Shown piece by piece: positions 36,921 to 46,818 of a DNA stretch of 64,000 bases. Made by a program: the position numbers and the translations under genes. Under the pieces are notes generated by a model. It was given only the letters and a program-made list of their open reading frames with translations, ran no database searches and was not told where the DNA came from. The first letter of the stretch is position 1, and each line of letters opens with the position of its first letter. This DNA is from Candidatus Cryptobacteroides onthequi (GTDB lineage: Bacteria; Bacteroidota; Bacteroidia; Bacteroidales; UBA932): contig JAGHSA010000019.1 in the NCBI GenBank assembly GCA_018066125.1, positions 59,975-123,974 of the forward strand, in the 5' to 3' direction.

Positions 36921-38365
36921 TAAAGTTCCTTGATCTTAATGTTCTTGTAGTAAACGGTATCCCAGTGGTTCTGGAGAAGGATGTGACCTGACCCGAAGTT
37001 GCCGAAGCCTTCCTTGTCGCGGAACTTGCTGTACTTCACGAGAGCATTGAACATCTGCGTGTTGCGCTCATACTCTACTACCTTCACACCGTTGAGCCAA
37101 TGCTCGACATGATTGCCGTCCACCAAGATGGTAGCGGTATTCCAGCCATCCACTGTATAGTTTGCATCAGCCTTGTCTGCCTTGATGAGGTCATAGAGAG
37201 AAGCACAGGTACGGCAGCCAGCCACGCCCTTTGTGGCATCCGGGTGGAGATAGTCATCCAGCACCTGGAACTCGCATCCGATTGAAGGGTCTTTAAATGT
37301 ACCAGGGTTGATAAAATACTTGATACCGCCGTTCGCAGCCTCGGTAAGATGGAATTCTGCAGTGAAGATGAAATTGGTGTAGGTCTTGGCCGTCATCACG
37401 TCAGTGCCGTAACCGCTCTTGTTGTCAGGGGTAGGGTTTGAGACAATCATGTCATCCACGATGCCCCAGCCCTTCTGAGGGAACGGCTCACCGTCCTTGA
37501 CCATCACCCAGTTCTCTGCTCCTGTACCGTCCCAGAGGGTGGTCCATCCCTTCTCCATGTCATACCTCTCGGCAAGAGTCTGGACAGGCTTTGTTTCTGC
37601 CACGGTAGCAGGAAGCTCCTTGATCATGACATTGCGGTAGAACACCTGGTTGCCATGCTCCTGGAGGAGGATGTGGCCCTTCTGGTGATTGCCGAAGTTC
37701 TCCCAGTTCTTGTATTTGCTGCAACCCACGAGAGAATTGAACATCTGGCAGTTGCGCTCATACTCGACGACCTTCACGCCGTTGAGCCAGTGCTCTACGT
37801 GGTTGCCGTTGACCTTCACCCATGCGGTATTCCAGCCTTCCTTGTCGAAAGGAGCCTGGCTCTTGTCAGAGGTGATGAGGTCATAGAGGGAACCGAGGGT
37901 GCGGTTGCCTGCGGTACCGAGCTTTGCGTCAGGGTGGAGTTCGTCATCAAGGATCTGGAACTCGCATCCGATGGCAGAAGCTTCTTTCACTGTATAGAGG
38001 TCTGGCCTTACGAAATACTTGATGCCGCTGTTCGCTCCCGGAGTGATCTTGAAGTCAACAGAGAGCCAGAAGTTCTCATACTGCTTCTCTGTGATGAGGT
38101 CGCCACCATGGGTGGACTCTGCGCCACCGTTCTCCCATACCTGGAGCATGCCGTCAGCGACGGTCCAGCCTTCCTCAGGGAAGCCCTCATGCTTGGCACT
38201 GCGCCATCCGTTCATGGTCTTGCCGTCGAAAAGGAGCTGCCAACCGGCAGACTTCATCTTACAGGACAGCTTATTCGGAGTCTTAGGAGCCTCATAGTAG
38301 TCCCCCGAAGGCTTGCATGCCGCTACTGCGAGCAAGAGAGCCACAGCATAGAAAAATTTCTTCAT
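36920..38365 (-). CDS. Double DUF1080 lipoprotein (3-keto-disaccharide hydrolase family)
   Basis: A 481-residue lipoprotein (signal [17 protein letters not shown], then CKPSGDYYE). It contains two DUF1080 (3-keto-disaccharide hydrolase, concanavalin-like) domains, about residues 45-240 and 265-480, with clearly repeated motifs: [46 protein letters not shown], and [18 protein letters not shown] in both. The second half is therefore an internal duplication. Members of this family act on 3-keto glycosides made by Gfo/Idh/MocA oxidoreductases, and such an oxidoreductase gene lies four bases upstream. The upstream 47 codons of open frame are excluded because they precede the lipoprotein signal and overlap the neighbour. 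Confidence 0.9.
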   Translation of the reverse strand: MKKFFYAVALLLAVAACKPSGDYYEAPKTPNKLSCKMKSAGWQLLFDGKTMNGWRSAKHEGFPEEGWTVADGMLQVWENGGAESTHGGDLITEKQYENFWLSVDFKITPGANSGIKYFVRPDLYTVKEASAIGCEFQILDDELHPDAKLGTAGNRTLGSLYDLITSDKSQAPFDKEGWNTAWVKVNGNHVEHWLNGVKVVEYERNCQMFNSLVGCSKYKNWENFGNHQKGHILLQEHGNQVFYRNVMIKELPATVAETKPVQTLAERYDMEKGWTTLWDGTGAENWVMVKDGEPFPQKGWGIVDDMIVSNPTPDNKSGYGTDVMTAKTYTNFIFTAEFHLTEAANGGIKYFINPGTFKDPSIGCEFQVLDDYLHPDATKGVAGCRTCASLYDLIKADKADANYTVDGWNTATILVDGNHVEHWLNGVKVVEYERNTQMFNALVKYSKFRDKEGFGNFGSGHILLQNHWDTVYYKNIKIKEL

Positions 38366-38369
38366 GATA

Positions 38370-39803
38370 CTAAAGGGTATAATACTCTTCCCAGCCCTTG
38401 CGTGGTGGAACACCGGTGAGAAGTGCGTTTGCAAATGGGTTGTCGATGATCTCGCCTGAAGCCTTGTCGAACTTGAATGTGGTGTTGAGTCTCTGAGCGA
38501 TGACACCGAGGTTCATCACCTGGCACATCACGCCGGCCTTCTCGAATGGAGAGTGAGCCTTCTCAGTGCCGAGGATGGCGTTGATGAAGTTCCTGTAGTG
38601 GTTGAAGTGGTAGGTCCTGTCGATCTCAGGAAGCTTGCCGGCCTTCTGCATCTCCTCGTGGAGTGCCTTAGGGACGATCTCAAGCTCTGAAGAGTGTGAA
38701 CCTCCCTTGAAGATGAGATCCTGAGAGTAGATGACCTTGCCAGGGTTGAGCTTGGTAGGCACATACGCTGCGCCGTTGACTGTAGGAACGTCTGAAACCT
38801 TGCTCTCTCCGTATCCTGCAGGAAGCTCAGGGAAGTTGCCGATACCGTCATACCAGTTGAGTTCACATGCAGGCTTCGTGCCTCTGCGCGCGAACTTGAA
38901 GTTGATGGTGGATGACATAGGGAAGAAGAAGTCATTGTGTCCTTCTGCCTTCTTCATGCCGACCTCGTATGGGAGTCCGAGCTCGAGGAACTCATGGCAG
39001 GTGTCGAAGAGGTGTGCACCCCAGTCTCCGAGTGCGCCCATACCGAAGTCATACCAGCAGCGCCAGTTGCCCTCGTCGAACTTTGTGCTGTACTCGTGGA
39101 TCTGAGCCTGCATGTTCCATGTATCCCAGTCCATTGTTGCAGGTATAGGCTCTGCCTCAGGGAACTTCTTGATGTTCACATCATATCCGTGCCAGCGGCG
39201 GCTGTTGTTCATGTGGGCGTCGATCCTGGTGACATCCTTGATGATGCCGGCCTCTACCCATGCCTTGAACTGGAAGTAGTTAGGGCCTGAATGACCCTGG
39301 TTGCCCATCTGTGTCACGACCTCTGGATGAGCCTTGGCTGCATCGATGAGGAGCTGGTTCTCGAGGAAGGTTCTGGTCATAGGCTTCTCGCAATATACGT
39401 GAACGCCTTCCTTGATAGCCCTCATGGCGATAGGGAAATGTGAGAAGTCAGGAGTAGATACAAACACGGCCTCGATCTGACCCTTCATCTCATCGAACAT
39501 CTTGCGGAAATCCTGGAATCTCTTCGCGTCAGGGAAAAGACCCATTACTTCCTGTGTGTGAGCTGCGCCCATGTTGACGTCACAGAGGGCCACAACATTG
39601 ACCACATCTACAAGTTCAACGACCTTGCGTGCATTCTCGGCTCCGCGGTGGCCGATACCGACCAGAGCGACATTTACCTTCTTCGGTGCTGCAGGAGCCT
39701 CCTTGCGGATCTTTGCCGATGCAGTGAAAGAGTTGAGCGGATCAATTGCCATGGCTGCGGCAGATACGCCGGCAGTCTTAAGAAAATCTCTTCTTGAAAT
39801 CAT
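38370..39803 (-). CDS. Gfo/Idh/MocA oxidoreductase with Tat signal
   Basis: A 477-residue NAD(P)-dependent sugar dehydrogenase expected in the periplasm. The N-terminus [12 protein letters not shown] is a twin-arginine signal. The Rossmann part begins [19 protein letters not shown] and contains the EKPMTR motif (about 147-152) that marks this superfamily. In partnership with the DUF1080 hydrolase downstream it may oxidise C3 of a disaccharide or glycoside so that the hydrolase can cleave it; this pairing is known for gut Bacteroides and is inferred here from synteny. A TATATTTG box lies 64 bases upstream. Confidence 0.92.
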   Translation of the reverse strand: MISRRDFLKTAGVSAAAMAIDPLNSFTASAKIRKEAPAAPKKVNVALVGIGHRGAENARKVVELVDVVNVVALCDVNMGAAHTQEVMGLFPDAKRFQDFRKMFDEMKGQIEAVFVSTPDFSHFPIAMRAIKEGVHVYCEKPMTRTFLENQLLIDAAKAHPEVVTQMGNQGHSGPNYFQFKAWVEAGIIKDVTRIDAHMNNSRRWHGYDVNIKKFPEAEPIPATMDWDTWNMQAQIHEYSTKFDEGNWRCWYDFGMGALGDWGAHLFDTCHEFLELGLPYEVGMKKAEGHNDFFFPMSSTINFKFARRGTKPACELNWYDGIGNFPELPAGYGESKVSDVPTVNGAAYVPTKLNPGKVIYSQDLIFKGGSHSSELEIVPKALHEEMQKAGKLPEIDRTYHFNHYRNFINAILGTEKAHSPFEKAGVMCQVMNLGVIAQRLNTTFKFDKASGEIIDNPFANALLTGVPPRKGWEEYYTL

Positions 39804-39867
39804 AGTATTACTGTTATGTTGTCAGATTCGTCACAGCCGCCACCTGCGTGAAAGGCGCGGATTCTTA

Positions 39868-39875
39868 CAAATATA
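39868..39875 (-). promoter_or_regulatory. -7 box of the Gfo/Idh-DUF1080-DUF5723 operon
   Basis: The minus strand reads TATATTTG in the AT-rich 101-bp gap between the S41 protease stop and the oxidoreductase start, giving a leader of about 60 nt. A weak TTTC-rich -33 region lies upstream. Confidence 0.5.
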
Positions 39876-39904
39876 ACAATAATACGCCGAAAAAGAAATA
39901 TCCC

Positions 39905-41518
39905 CTAGTACGAAATCATATCCGCCTTGAGCGCCGCCTTGAGCTGCTCATCATAGCGGAGACGCACCTGGATGCCGGCCTCCTGATACCAGTAGCGGAC
40001 TGCGATCTCTTCCTCTATGAGAGGTATGATCTCTGATTTCTTGAGACCGAGGAATGTGGCCTTGTCCATCTCCAGAGCCTTCTGGAGGGCATCGAGCTCC
40101 GGCTTCATGGATTCTGCAAGGCCGTCCTTGTCCAGCTGCTTGCGCATCTGGTCGAAATATGTCCTGGCCTCAGAGCGGTAGTCGAATTCACGTGTCTTTG
40201 CATATTCCACGAAATCCGCATAGTCGCTGTCGCTGAAATGGAAATACTCCACGGCAGGGATGCTTTCATGCTCACGCACATACTTCAGCGCGTACTGCTC
40301 GATGATGCCGGCATATACGAGAGAGAATGTGAGCTTGCTGTATTCGTGCGCAGGGATCACGACATCAGGGGTGATGCCGCCGCCATCCCTCACGCTGCGG
40401 CCATGTGCAGTCTTGAACTCGGTGGTGAGCGAATCCGGGATGTGTCCTACGGAACCGTCCTCATTGCGGTGGCTGTAATCGATGGCCTGAACACAGCGGC
40501 CGCTAGGCGTGTAGTACTTGGCGGTGGTGACCTTCATCTGGCCGTTGTAAGGCAGAGGGCGTATGCTCTGGACAAGTCCCTTGCCGTAGGTGCGCTTGCC
40601 CATGATGGTTGCGCGGTCATAGTCCTGGAGCGCTCCGGACACGATCTCCGACGCCGAAGCGGACCCGCTGTCCACCAGGACGATGAGCGGCATCTCGGTA
40701 TCGATAGGCTCCGATGTGGTCTTGAGCACCATCTCCTTGTCATTGTTGCCCTTAGAGGTCACTACAACCGATCCCTTCGGGACAAAGAGGGATACGATGT
40801 TGACGGCCTCGGTAAGGAGACCTCCGCCATTGCCCCTGAGGTCGAAGACGAGACGCTTCATGCCCTGACCCTTGAGTCTGAGCACCGCCTCACGCACTTC
40901 TGCCGACACCTTCTCGGTGAATCCCGACTGGTAGATGTATCCTGTGGTCTCATCCAGCATCCCGGCATATTCCACATCCGGGAGATGTATCCTCTCGCGG
41001 GTGATCGGGACCTCCACGATCTCTCCGCCGCGGACTTTCTTCACCTTGAACACGACCTGGGTGCCCGGCTTTCCCTTCATCCTGTCGCTGCTCTCGGAGG
41101 CTGTCAGACCGATGACGCTGACGCCGTCTATCTCCATGATCTCATCTCCGCAGACAAGTCCGTTCCTGTATGCAGGCGAGTCCTTGTACGGCTCGTTGAT
41201 GATGACATTGCCATCCTTTTCAGGCTTGTAGATGATGGCTCCGATACCTCCGTAGGACTTGTTCAGCATCATCTGGAGATCCTCACGCTCCTCATCCGGT
41301 ATATAAACCGTATATGGGTCCAGCGCATCGAGCATGGCATCGATCGCCGCCCTCTCTATCCTGTCCACAGGGAGAGTGTCCACATAGGACCTGTTCAGTT
41401 CCTGAAGAACTGCATTCTGGATCTCAGTCCACTTGCCGAGCTTGAAGCTCTGGGACTGACCGAAGGAAGTGAGCGACGCAGCTGCCAGGGCCGCAATCAT
41501 CAATATGGTTTTTTTCAT
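39905..41518 (-). CDS. S41 family C-terminal processing protease
   Basis: A 537-residue exported serine protease. A signal peptide (MKKTILMIAALAAASLTSFG) is followed by an N-terminal helical segment, a PDZ domain (about 85-170), and the S41 catalytic domain with SGSASASEI (nucleophile S288) and RTYGKG (general base K313), 25 residues apart as in CtpA. About 150 helical residues follow. An ATG two codons upstream (41524) is also possible. It ends the long minus-strand run and is 39 bases after the phosphatase gene. Confidence 0.92.
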   Translation of the reverse strand: MKKTILMIAALAAASLTSFGQSQSFKLGKWTEIQNAVLQELNRSYVDTLPVDRIERAAIDAMLDALDPYTVYIPDEEREDLQMMLNKSYGGIGAIIYKPEKDGNVIINEPYKDSPAYRNGLVCGDEIMEIDGVSVIGLTASESSDRMKGKPGTQVVFKVKKVRGGEIVEVPITRERIHLPDVEYAGMLDETTGYIYQSGFTEKVSAEVREAVLRLKGQGMKRLVFDLRGNGGGLLTEAVNIVSLFVPKGSVVVTSKGNNDKEMVLKTTSEPIDTEMPLIVLVDSGSASASEIVSGALQDYDRATIMGKRTYGKGLVQSIRPLPYNGQMKVTTAKYYTPSGRCVQAIDYSHRNEDGSVGHIPDSLTTEFKTAHGRSVRDGGGITPDVVIPAHEYSKLTFSLVYAGIIEQYALKYVREHESIPAVEYFHFSDSDYADFVEYAKTREFDYRSEARTYFDQMRKQLDKDGLAESMKPELDALQKALEMDKATFLGLKKSEIIPLIEEEIAVRYWYQEAGIQVRLRYDEQLKAALKADMISY

Positions 41519-41557
41519 AATCATGTATTCTTGACTTTATATCATGCAAACATCGTA

Positions 41558-42853
41558 CTATCCGCAGTCTTCCTCGAGAAGATTCAGCAGATATGGCCTC
41601 AGTTCCGACCATCTGTAATACGGTCCGCGATAAGGCCTGAGGGCTGTGATGGTGGTCTCTCTCTCGTTGTGGAGGAACTTCACCAGCACTTTTCCCCTGC
41701 GGTTGCGGTAGAAGATCATCTGGAGGTTGGTGGCCATCTCGATGTTCTGGAACGCGTACCATCCCGATGCCGAGACGTCCCTGACCCTGCGGGCGGTATC
41801 GTTCTTCTCGAGACCGAGGAATGATATCAGTGGAAGCACGCCGCCGTCATGGCTGAATCTCAGGTCCGCAAGCTTGTGGCTGCCGCTCTGCACAGCCTCG
41901 TCCGCTTTTGTCAGGATGTCAGTCAGCGCAAGCTTTCCGCATCTCCTGAGCACCTTTCCGTTCTCGTATGTAAAACCGTGTGTATTCACCGTGCTCGGGT
42001 TCTTGGCGAGCCAGAATCCGTAAAGCTCGTCAAAGGTGAAATGACTGTAGAGGTCCGGGAGTTCGTCATCGAGACACTGCCCTATGGTGATGCCCTGAAT
42101 GAGCTCGTAGAAGAAGAGTCTGGAGTCTCCCTTTTTCATGAGAGACCTCGCCCTGTCTGGATCTGTGAAGAAGGCACTCTCCATCCTCGACACGTCCAGG
42201 ACTTCGTCCATAATGGCTCTGAGCTGCTCCCTGCTGTCATCCTCGCCGGGGAACTCCGGGCTTCTGCCGCCGGCCTCTATCCTGGTGATGGCGGCATCTG
42301 TCTCCTTGTCCGAGCGCTTCGTGAGGCTGACCGAAGGATCTCTGCCTGTCAGCCCGGCGCAGAAGTTGTCCATACTCTCCTGACACCTTGTCACCGTACT
42401 GGATATCGCAAGCACTTCCTTGCGGCCTTCCTGACAGAACATCTCCGGGCACCTGTCCACAAGCCGCTCGGCTATGCCGCGGTGCTCACGTCCACCCAGA
42501 GGTGTGAGAGCCCCGAATCTGCCTTCCTGGCACTTCCTGAGGAGGGTTATGTCACGAAGAAGGCTTCTTCCCTCATCCGTGAGTATCCCGAGACTGTCCG
42601 CACGGCTCAGCACCTTGATGGCTCCCTTGTATGTGTCGCCGGTGAAGCATCTGCTTCCGTGGCGGCTGAAATGGCTTACATAGAAAGGCTTGTACCCACG
42701 AGGCGCGGCAGTCTCAGTATATGCGCTCTCATAGCGATGCAGCTGACAGCCTATCCTGGTGATATCCTGTTCTATGAGTTCACGTGCTGTCTGGGCCGAA
42801 GCAGCCACGCAGAGCAGCACCGCAGTGATGGATATGATGATTCTCCTTATCAT
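41558..42853 (-). CDS. Histidine-type acid phosphatase, exported
   Basis: A 431-residue exported phosphatase of histidine phosphatase clade 2. It has a signal peptide (AVLLCVAASAQ), the N-terminal catalytic RHGSR at residues 64-68, and a late HDGG (in FSHDGGVLPLI) that serves as the proton-donor His-Asp. This clade includes phytase-like and inositol-polyphosphate phosphatases; the second motif HD rather than HAE suggests a classic acid phosphatase. A GTG at 42859 directly abuts the recO stop and is an alternative start. Confidence 0.88.
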   Translation of the reverse strand: MIRRIIISITAVLLCVAASAQTARELIEQDITRIGCQLHRYESAYTETAAPRGYKPFYVSHFSRHGSRCFTGDTYKGAIKVLSRADSLGILTDEGRSLLRDITLLRKCQEGRFGALTPLGGREHRGIAERLVDRCPEMFCQEGRKEVLAISSTVTRCQESMDNFCAGLTGRDPSVSLTKRSDKETDAAITRIEAGGRSPEFPGEDDSREQLRAIMDEVLDVSRMESAFFTDPDRARSLMKKGDSRLFFYELIQGITIGQCLDDELPDLYSHFTFDELYGFWLAKNPSTVNTHGFTYENGKVLRRCGKLALTDILTKADEAVQSGSHKLADLRFSHDGGVLPLISFLGLEKNDTARRVRDVSASGWYAFQNIEMATNLQMIFYRNRRGKVLVKFLHNERETTITALRPYRGPYYRWSELRPYLLNLLEEDCG

Positions 42854-42859
42854 GGTCAC

Positions 42860-43510
42860 TTACTGATACAGCTCCCTCAGCACCTTGAGGGACTGGATGT
42901 TTATGTTCGATTCTGTATGGTGCGACAGGTACCTGAGGAATATCTCTGCAAGTTCGTTGCGCACCGCACCGCTGAGCGGAATGAGCATGCTCTCCGAAAA
43001 CGAGGCGGACATCATGGCCGAGACCTCACGGAGCCTCTCCCCCGCAAACGGCCTTAGGTCGTCGATGCTCGGGGCGAACCCCATCGCCACCGCCAGTTCC
43101 AGCAGGAAACGGACGTGGAAGTTGGAGAAATCGCTCTCCAGCGCATCCAGGGTCAGAATGCTCCTCTCACACCAGTCGAAAAGTCCTTCCTCACAGACTC
43201 CGTCCCGCACCGAGCGGTACAGCACCTCGCTGATGAACATCGTCATGGTGTTCTTGTACAGGCTCTGGCGAATGCCGTTGAGCGGATGCACCGCACTGAA
43301 GCCTGTCGCCTTCCAGAGCTCGGACTTCGGGTTTTCGATGACTTCGGCCTCAATGATATTGAGCGGCAGGAACATGGCCATGGACTTGCCCTTGCCGACA
43401 TTGACCAGGAAGCTCCTCCTCCCGAAATCGCGGCTCAGCGTGTGGATCACTATGGCCGAGTCCTTGATCTTGGTGGTATTGAGGATGATGAGCTGGGTGG
43501 CCGTCTTCAT
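42860..43510 (-). CDS. recO: DNA repair protein RecO
   Basis: Helps load RecA in the RecFOR gap-repair pathway. The 216-residue protein has the N-terminal OB-fold (IILNTTKIKDSAIVIHTLSRDFGRRSFLVN) and a helical C-terminal part; it is short, and the four-cysteine zinc motif of many RecO proteins is absent, as in other Bacteroidales versions. Six bases after rdgB. Confidence 0.88.
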   Translation of the reverse strand: MKTATQLIILNTTKIKDSAIVIHTLSRDFGRRSFLVNVGKGKSMAMFLPLNIIEAEVIENPKSELWKATGFSAVHPLNGIRQSLYKNTMTMFISEVLYRSVRDGVCEEGLFDWCERSILTLDALESDFSNFHVRFLLELAVAMGFAPSIDDLRPFAGERLREVSAMMSASFSESMLIPLSGAVRNELAEIFLRYLSHHTESNINIQSLKVLRELYQ

Positions 43511-43516
43511 CGGGGA

Positions 43517-44104
43517 TCAGCTGTTTTCCCTGAGCCAGGCCGCCATGGCACGCAGAGCCTTTCCCCTGTGAGAGATGCGGTTCTTGAATTCGTCGCCGAG
43601 CTCGGCGACTGTGTGCCCGGGAGCCTCGTCGGCGATGAAAACCGGATCATAGCCGAATCCCTGGGTACCCACCCTTTCCTGCGCTATCTTTCCTTCGAGG
43701 GTGCCCTCGAAGAAATGCATCTCTCCGTCGATGATGAGGGTCACCACACTCTTGAAGCGTGCGGTGCGCGGCTGATCCGGCACCTTTGCGAGCTCCGCGA
43801 GGAGCTTCACGATGTTGGCATCGAAATCATGTCCGTCAGTGGCATATCTGGCCGAGTGCACACCCGGAGCGCCGCCGAGGGCGTCCACCTCCAGGCCTGT
43901 ATCATCTGCAAAGCAGTTGCAGCCCATCCTCTCGTACAGGTACTGAGCCTTCTGGATGGAATTCTCCTTGAGGGTATCTCCCGTCTCCGGGATCTCTTCC
44001 GTGATACCCATATCGGCCGGGGTGACGAGTTCGAATCCCTCGCCGAGTATCTCTGCGGCCTCGCGGAGCTTTCCGCGGTTGCCTGTTGCGAAAACTATCT
44101 TCAT
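43517..44104 (-). CDS. rdgB: Non-canonical purine NTP pyrophosphatase (RdgB/HAM1)
   Basis: Removes inosine and xanthosine triphosphates from the nucleotide pool. From the ATG at 44104 the protein is 195 residues, normal for the family. Signature motifs are the N-terminal FATGNRGKLREA, the DDTGLEVDALGGAPGVHSARY active-site stretch, GYDPVF, and the C-terminal SHRGKAL. Upstream in-frame starts overlap the previous gene and are rejected. Confidence 0.95.
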   Translation of the reverse strand: MKIVFATGNRGKLREAAEILGEGFELVTPADMGITEEIPETGDTLKENSIQKAQYLYERMGCNCFADDTGLEVDALGGAPGVHSARYATDGHDFDANIVKLLAELAKVPDQPRTARFKSVVTLIIDGEMHFFEGTLEGKIAQERVGTQGFGYDPVFIADEAPGHTVAELGDEFKNRISHRGKALRAMAAWLRENS

Positions 44105-44108
44105 CTCA

Positions 44109-45539
44109 CTATGCATTGAGGTCCCAGGCTGCGCCATCCGCGAATACCGACTCTACAAGCTCATCATAGATGCCGAGCATCTTGCTCAGGTCGAGGAGGT
44201 TGAAACGGTAGCGCATGAGCTGTACCTTAGGGAACATGTCTTTGAGCATCTGTCTGGTGACTCCGATCTGCGCCGGGTCATAAGGTGATCCTGCAGCCTT
44301 GAAGAGGTCCTGCATCTTCCTGAAAGAATATACCTGGCCTGCAAGTTTCTCTCTGAGGGCCGGCCACTCGCTCCTGAGGGCGGTGAGACGCTCTCTGACG
44401 ACATCAGCACCGAGGTATTTCTGGGTGATCTGAGTGTATCCGAGATCCGGAGCCGGGAACTCCCTGAAAATGTCAAGGGCGCGCTGCTGCTCCTGCTCGA
44501 GAGTCGGCCATGCAGCCACGCAGGCTTCGACATCGATGTCGGTGAGGTCGTATGTAAGGAACTTGTCGAACACCGCGCACATGGTCAGGGTGCCGATGGC
44601 GACCTGATCACCATGCGACTGGAGCTTGCCGTTGAAGCGATGGTGAGTCATGTCGAGAATATGGCTGAAGAGATGGTCGCAGCATGAGGCAGGACGGCTT
44701 GAGCGTGCCGCCTGCATGGCGAAGCCGCTGAGCGTGAGTCCCTCGAAGAGGTCGGCGATGGCCTGAGGCTCACCTGCCGCCACACCCTCCGGGTTGGAGA
44801 GCTGGCTGTCGAGCACGTCCTGGAGCATGTGCCATGCCTCCGGAACAATAGGCTCGGTGCCCATGAAATCAGCGATCATCCACTCCGCACCTGCCGGAAT
44901 CTTTGCGGCGAGATCGGCATAACCCGCGCCTGTCATCTGCTTCGGAGCGGCCGCGATCACATCGATGTCGGCCACAATGGCCACCGGAGCCGGGCAGGAG
45001 AAGGTCTGCTTTGAATTCTGGTATGATATGGATGCGCCGAATGAAGAATAGCCATCCACCGAAGCTGCTGTAGGGAAGGTCAGGTATGACTGGGCATGGT
45101 GATGAGAGCAGAGTTTGCAGAGGTCGTTGATGACACCCGAACCCACCGACACGAGCACGCGGTTGGATGCGTCGAAAGGCTTGAATGCCTGCTCTGCATC
45201 AGCCTCGACATGATCTGTATCTTCCTCGATCGCCTTGGCGGCTGCATAGTCGCCCTCTACGATCTTGTCCACCATCTCGATGTATTTCCACTCTGCGTGG
45301 AACTCCTTCTTGTCTATGATGTAGCAGTCCACATCCACGCCGGCCTCTTTGAGATTGGCGAAGACCCTCTCACCTGCTGCAGGCCATGTGTTGATGTCCG
45401 CCACCACCACAGCCTTGCGGCCTTCGAAGAAACGGTTGTAGACCTCAGCGGCCATGCCGAGGACACCCTGGCCCATTTCAAATGCCTTTGTGTCTGTCGC
45501 AACCTTGAGGGCCGCGGCGATTCTTTCCTTTGAATCCAT
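44109..45539 (-). CDS. sn-glycerol-1-phosphate dehydrogenase family protein (AraM/EgsA-like)
   Basis: A 476-residue NAD(P)-dependent dehydrogenase of the iron/zinc alcohol dehydrogenase-like fold that reduces dihydroxyacetone phosphate to sn-glycerol-1-phosphate in characterised relatives (archaeal EgsA, Bacillus AraM). Visible motifs are the cofactor loop GSGVINDLCK, TAASVDGYSSFGAS, and metal-ligand region with AGYADL plus HGDQVAIGTL. It starts one base after the U32 gene stop and lies two genes downstream of a polyprenyl synthase, the enzyme that would make the prenyl partner for glycerol-1-phosphate ether lipids. No prenyltransferase of the GGGPS/PcrB type is in the window. Family assignment good; exact substrate unproven. 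Confidence 0.82.
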   Translation of the reverse strand: MDSKERIAAALKVATDTKAFEMGQGVLGMAAEVYNRFFEGRKAVVVADINTWPAAGERVFANLKEAGVDVDCYIIDKKEFHAEWKYIEMVDKIVEGDYAAAKAIEEDTDHVEADAEQAFKPFDASNRVLVSVGSGVINDLCKLCSHHHAQSYLTFPTAASVDGYSSFGASISYQNSKQTFSCPAPVAIVADIDVIAAAPKQMTGAGYADLAAKIPAGAEWMIADFMGTEPIVPEAWHMLQDVLDSQLSNPEGVAAGEPQAIADLFEGLTLSGFAMQAARSSRPASCCDHLFSHILDMTHHRFNGKLQSHGDQVAIGTLTMCAVFDKFLTYDLTDIDVEACVAAWPTLEQEQQRALDIFREFPAPDLGYTQITQKYLGADVVRERLTALRSEWPALREKLAGQVYSFRKMQDLFKAAGSPYDPAQIGVTRQMLKDMFPKVQLMRYRFNLLDLSKMLGIYDELVESVFADGAAWDLNA

Positions 45540-45540
45540 A

Positions 45541-46812
45541 TTATTTTTCTGAATTATCCACCCAAAGATATATCTTGTCCCCCCTGCGCAGACGCTCGAA
45601 TGAAGCGTCTCCGTCGTCCGGCTTGATGGCCACGGAGCACTTGACTCCCTTCTCTGCAATCTCTGCCGGCTTGAGAGAGACTCTCATGTCGTTCACCGTG
45701 AACTCCACCACACCTGTGGTCGCACCCACGGCTATGGCCTTGTCCCCGAGATGGAGAGGCTTTGACTCCACAGCGATCTCTGCCACCCCGATCCTGTCGA
45801 ACCAGTTTGTGACCTTGCCGCAATAGACCTTGGTGCGGGTGGCACTGCTGCCATATACGGCACTCCACTGTCCCAGATACGCGCCCTGGTAGTATCCGTC
45901 CCAGAATCCGCGGTTGAACACCTCCGAAAGCTTCTCCTTCAGGGATGCGGCGAGCTCAGGGGTATATATGCCGTCACACACGGCATCCGCCGCCTGACGG
46001 TAGCAGGATGCGCAGCGCTTGACGTATTCGGCCGATCGGGCGCGGCCCTCGATCTTGAACACCTTGACTCCGGCGTCGATGATCTTGTCCATGAACTCTA
46101 TGGTGCAGAGATCCTTGGGAGACATGATGTATTTGTTGTCTATCTCCAGCTGGTTGCCGGTCTCGAGGTCGGTGACTTCATAGCCGCGGCGGCAGATCTG
46201 GTAGCACGCCCCCCTGTTGGCCGAAGCGCCGTAGGCGTGGAGGCTGAGGTAACATTTGCCGGAAATGGCCATGCACAGGGCACCGTGGGAGAACATCTCG
46301 ATGCGCACCAGATTGCCCGAAGGGCCGGTGATATGCTCGCGGACGATGGTCTCATAAATGTCCTTGACCTGGGTGAGGTTGAGCTCACGCGCGAGGACGA
46401 TGACGTCGGCGAACTGCGCGTAGAAGCGCAGGGACTCGACGTTGGAGATACTCAGCTGGGTGGAGATATGCACCTCCAGCCCAATCTGGCGGCAATAGCT
46501 GATGGCTGCCATGTCTGAGGCGATGACGGCTGTCACCCCGGCATCCTTGGCTGCTTTCAGGGCAGTCCTGGCATCCTCAAGGTCCTCCTGGTAGAGGACG
46601 ATATTGAGCGTGAGATAGCTCTTGACGCCATGCTCACGGCAGATGCGCACCACCTCCGGAAGGTCTTCCGGCGCGAAGTTGTTGGCGGAGTGGGACCTCA
46701 TGTTGAGGCGGCCTATGCCGAAATAGACGGAATTGGCACCGCCCTGGATGGCCGCATTGAGGCATTCGAAATTGCCCGCAGGGGCCATTATCTCAAGTTC
46801 ATTCCTGTCCAT
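45541..46812 (-). CDS. Peptidase U32 family protein
   Basis: A 423-residue U32 family member. The U32 core includes ELEIMAPAGNFECLNAAIQGGANSVYFG at the N-terminus and the signature EMFSHGALCMAISGKCYLS with a downstream CYQICRR, the cysteines of which bind an iron-sulfur cluster in tRNA-hydroxylating relatives (TrhP/YegQ). It may therefore take part in tRNA U34 5-hydroxylation rather than proteolysis; that is inference. The last ~70 residues form the small C-terminal beta domain. It begins six bases after the polyprenyl synthase stop. Confidence 0.88.
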   Translation of the reverse strand: MDRNELEIMAPAGNFECLNAAIQGGANSVYFGIGRLNMRSHSANNFAPEDLPEVVRICREHGVKSYLTLNIVLYQEDLEDARTALKAAKDAGVTAVIASDMAAISYCRQIGLEVHISTQLSISNVESLRFYAQFADVIVLARELNLTQVKDIYETIVREHITGPSGNLVRIEMFSHGALCMAISGKCYLSLHAYGASANRGACYQICRRGYEVTDLETGNQLEIDNKYIMSPKDLCTIEFMDKIIDAGVKVFKIEGRARSAEYVKRCASCYRQAADAVCDGIYTPELAASLKEKLSEVFNRGFWDGYYQGAYLGQWSAVYGSSATRTKVYCGKVTNWFDRIGVAEIAVESKPLHLGDKAIAVGATTGVVEFTVNDMRVSLKPAEIAEKGVKCSVAIKPDDGDASFERLRRGDKIYLWVDNSEK

Positions 46813-46818
46813 GTGGAT

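Noticed and set aside
40238-41824. Long open frame of 528 codons opposite the S41 protease gene
   Set aside because: It is the antisense shadow of well-supported genes, favoured by the codon bias of G+C-rich DNA.
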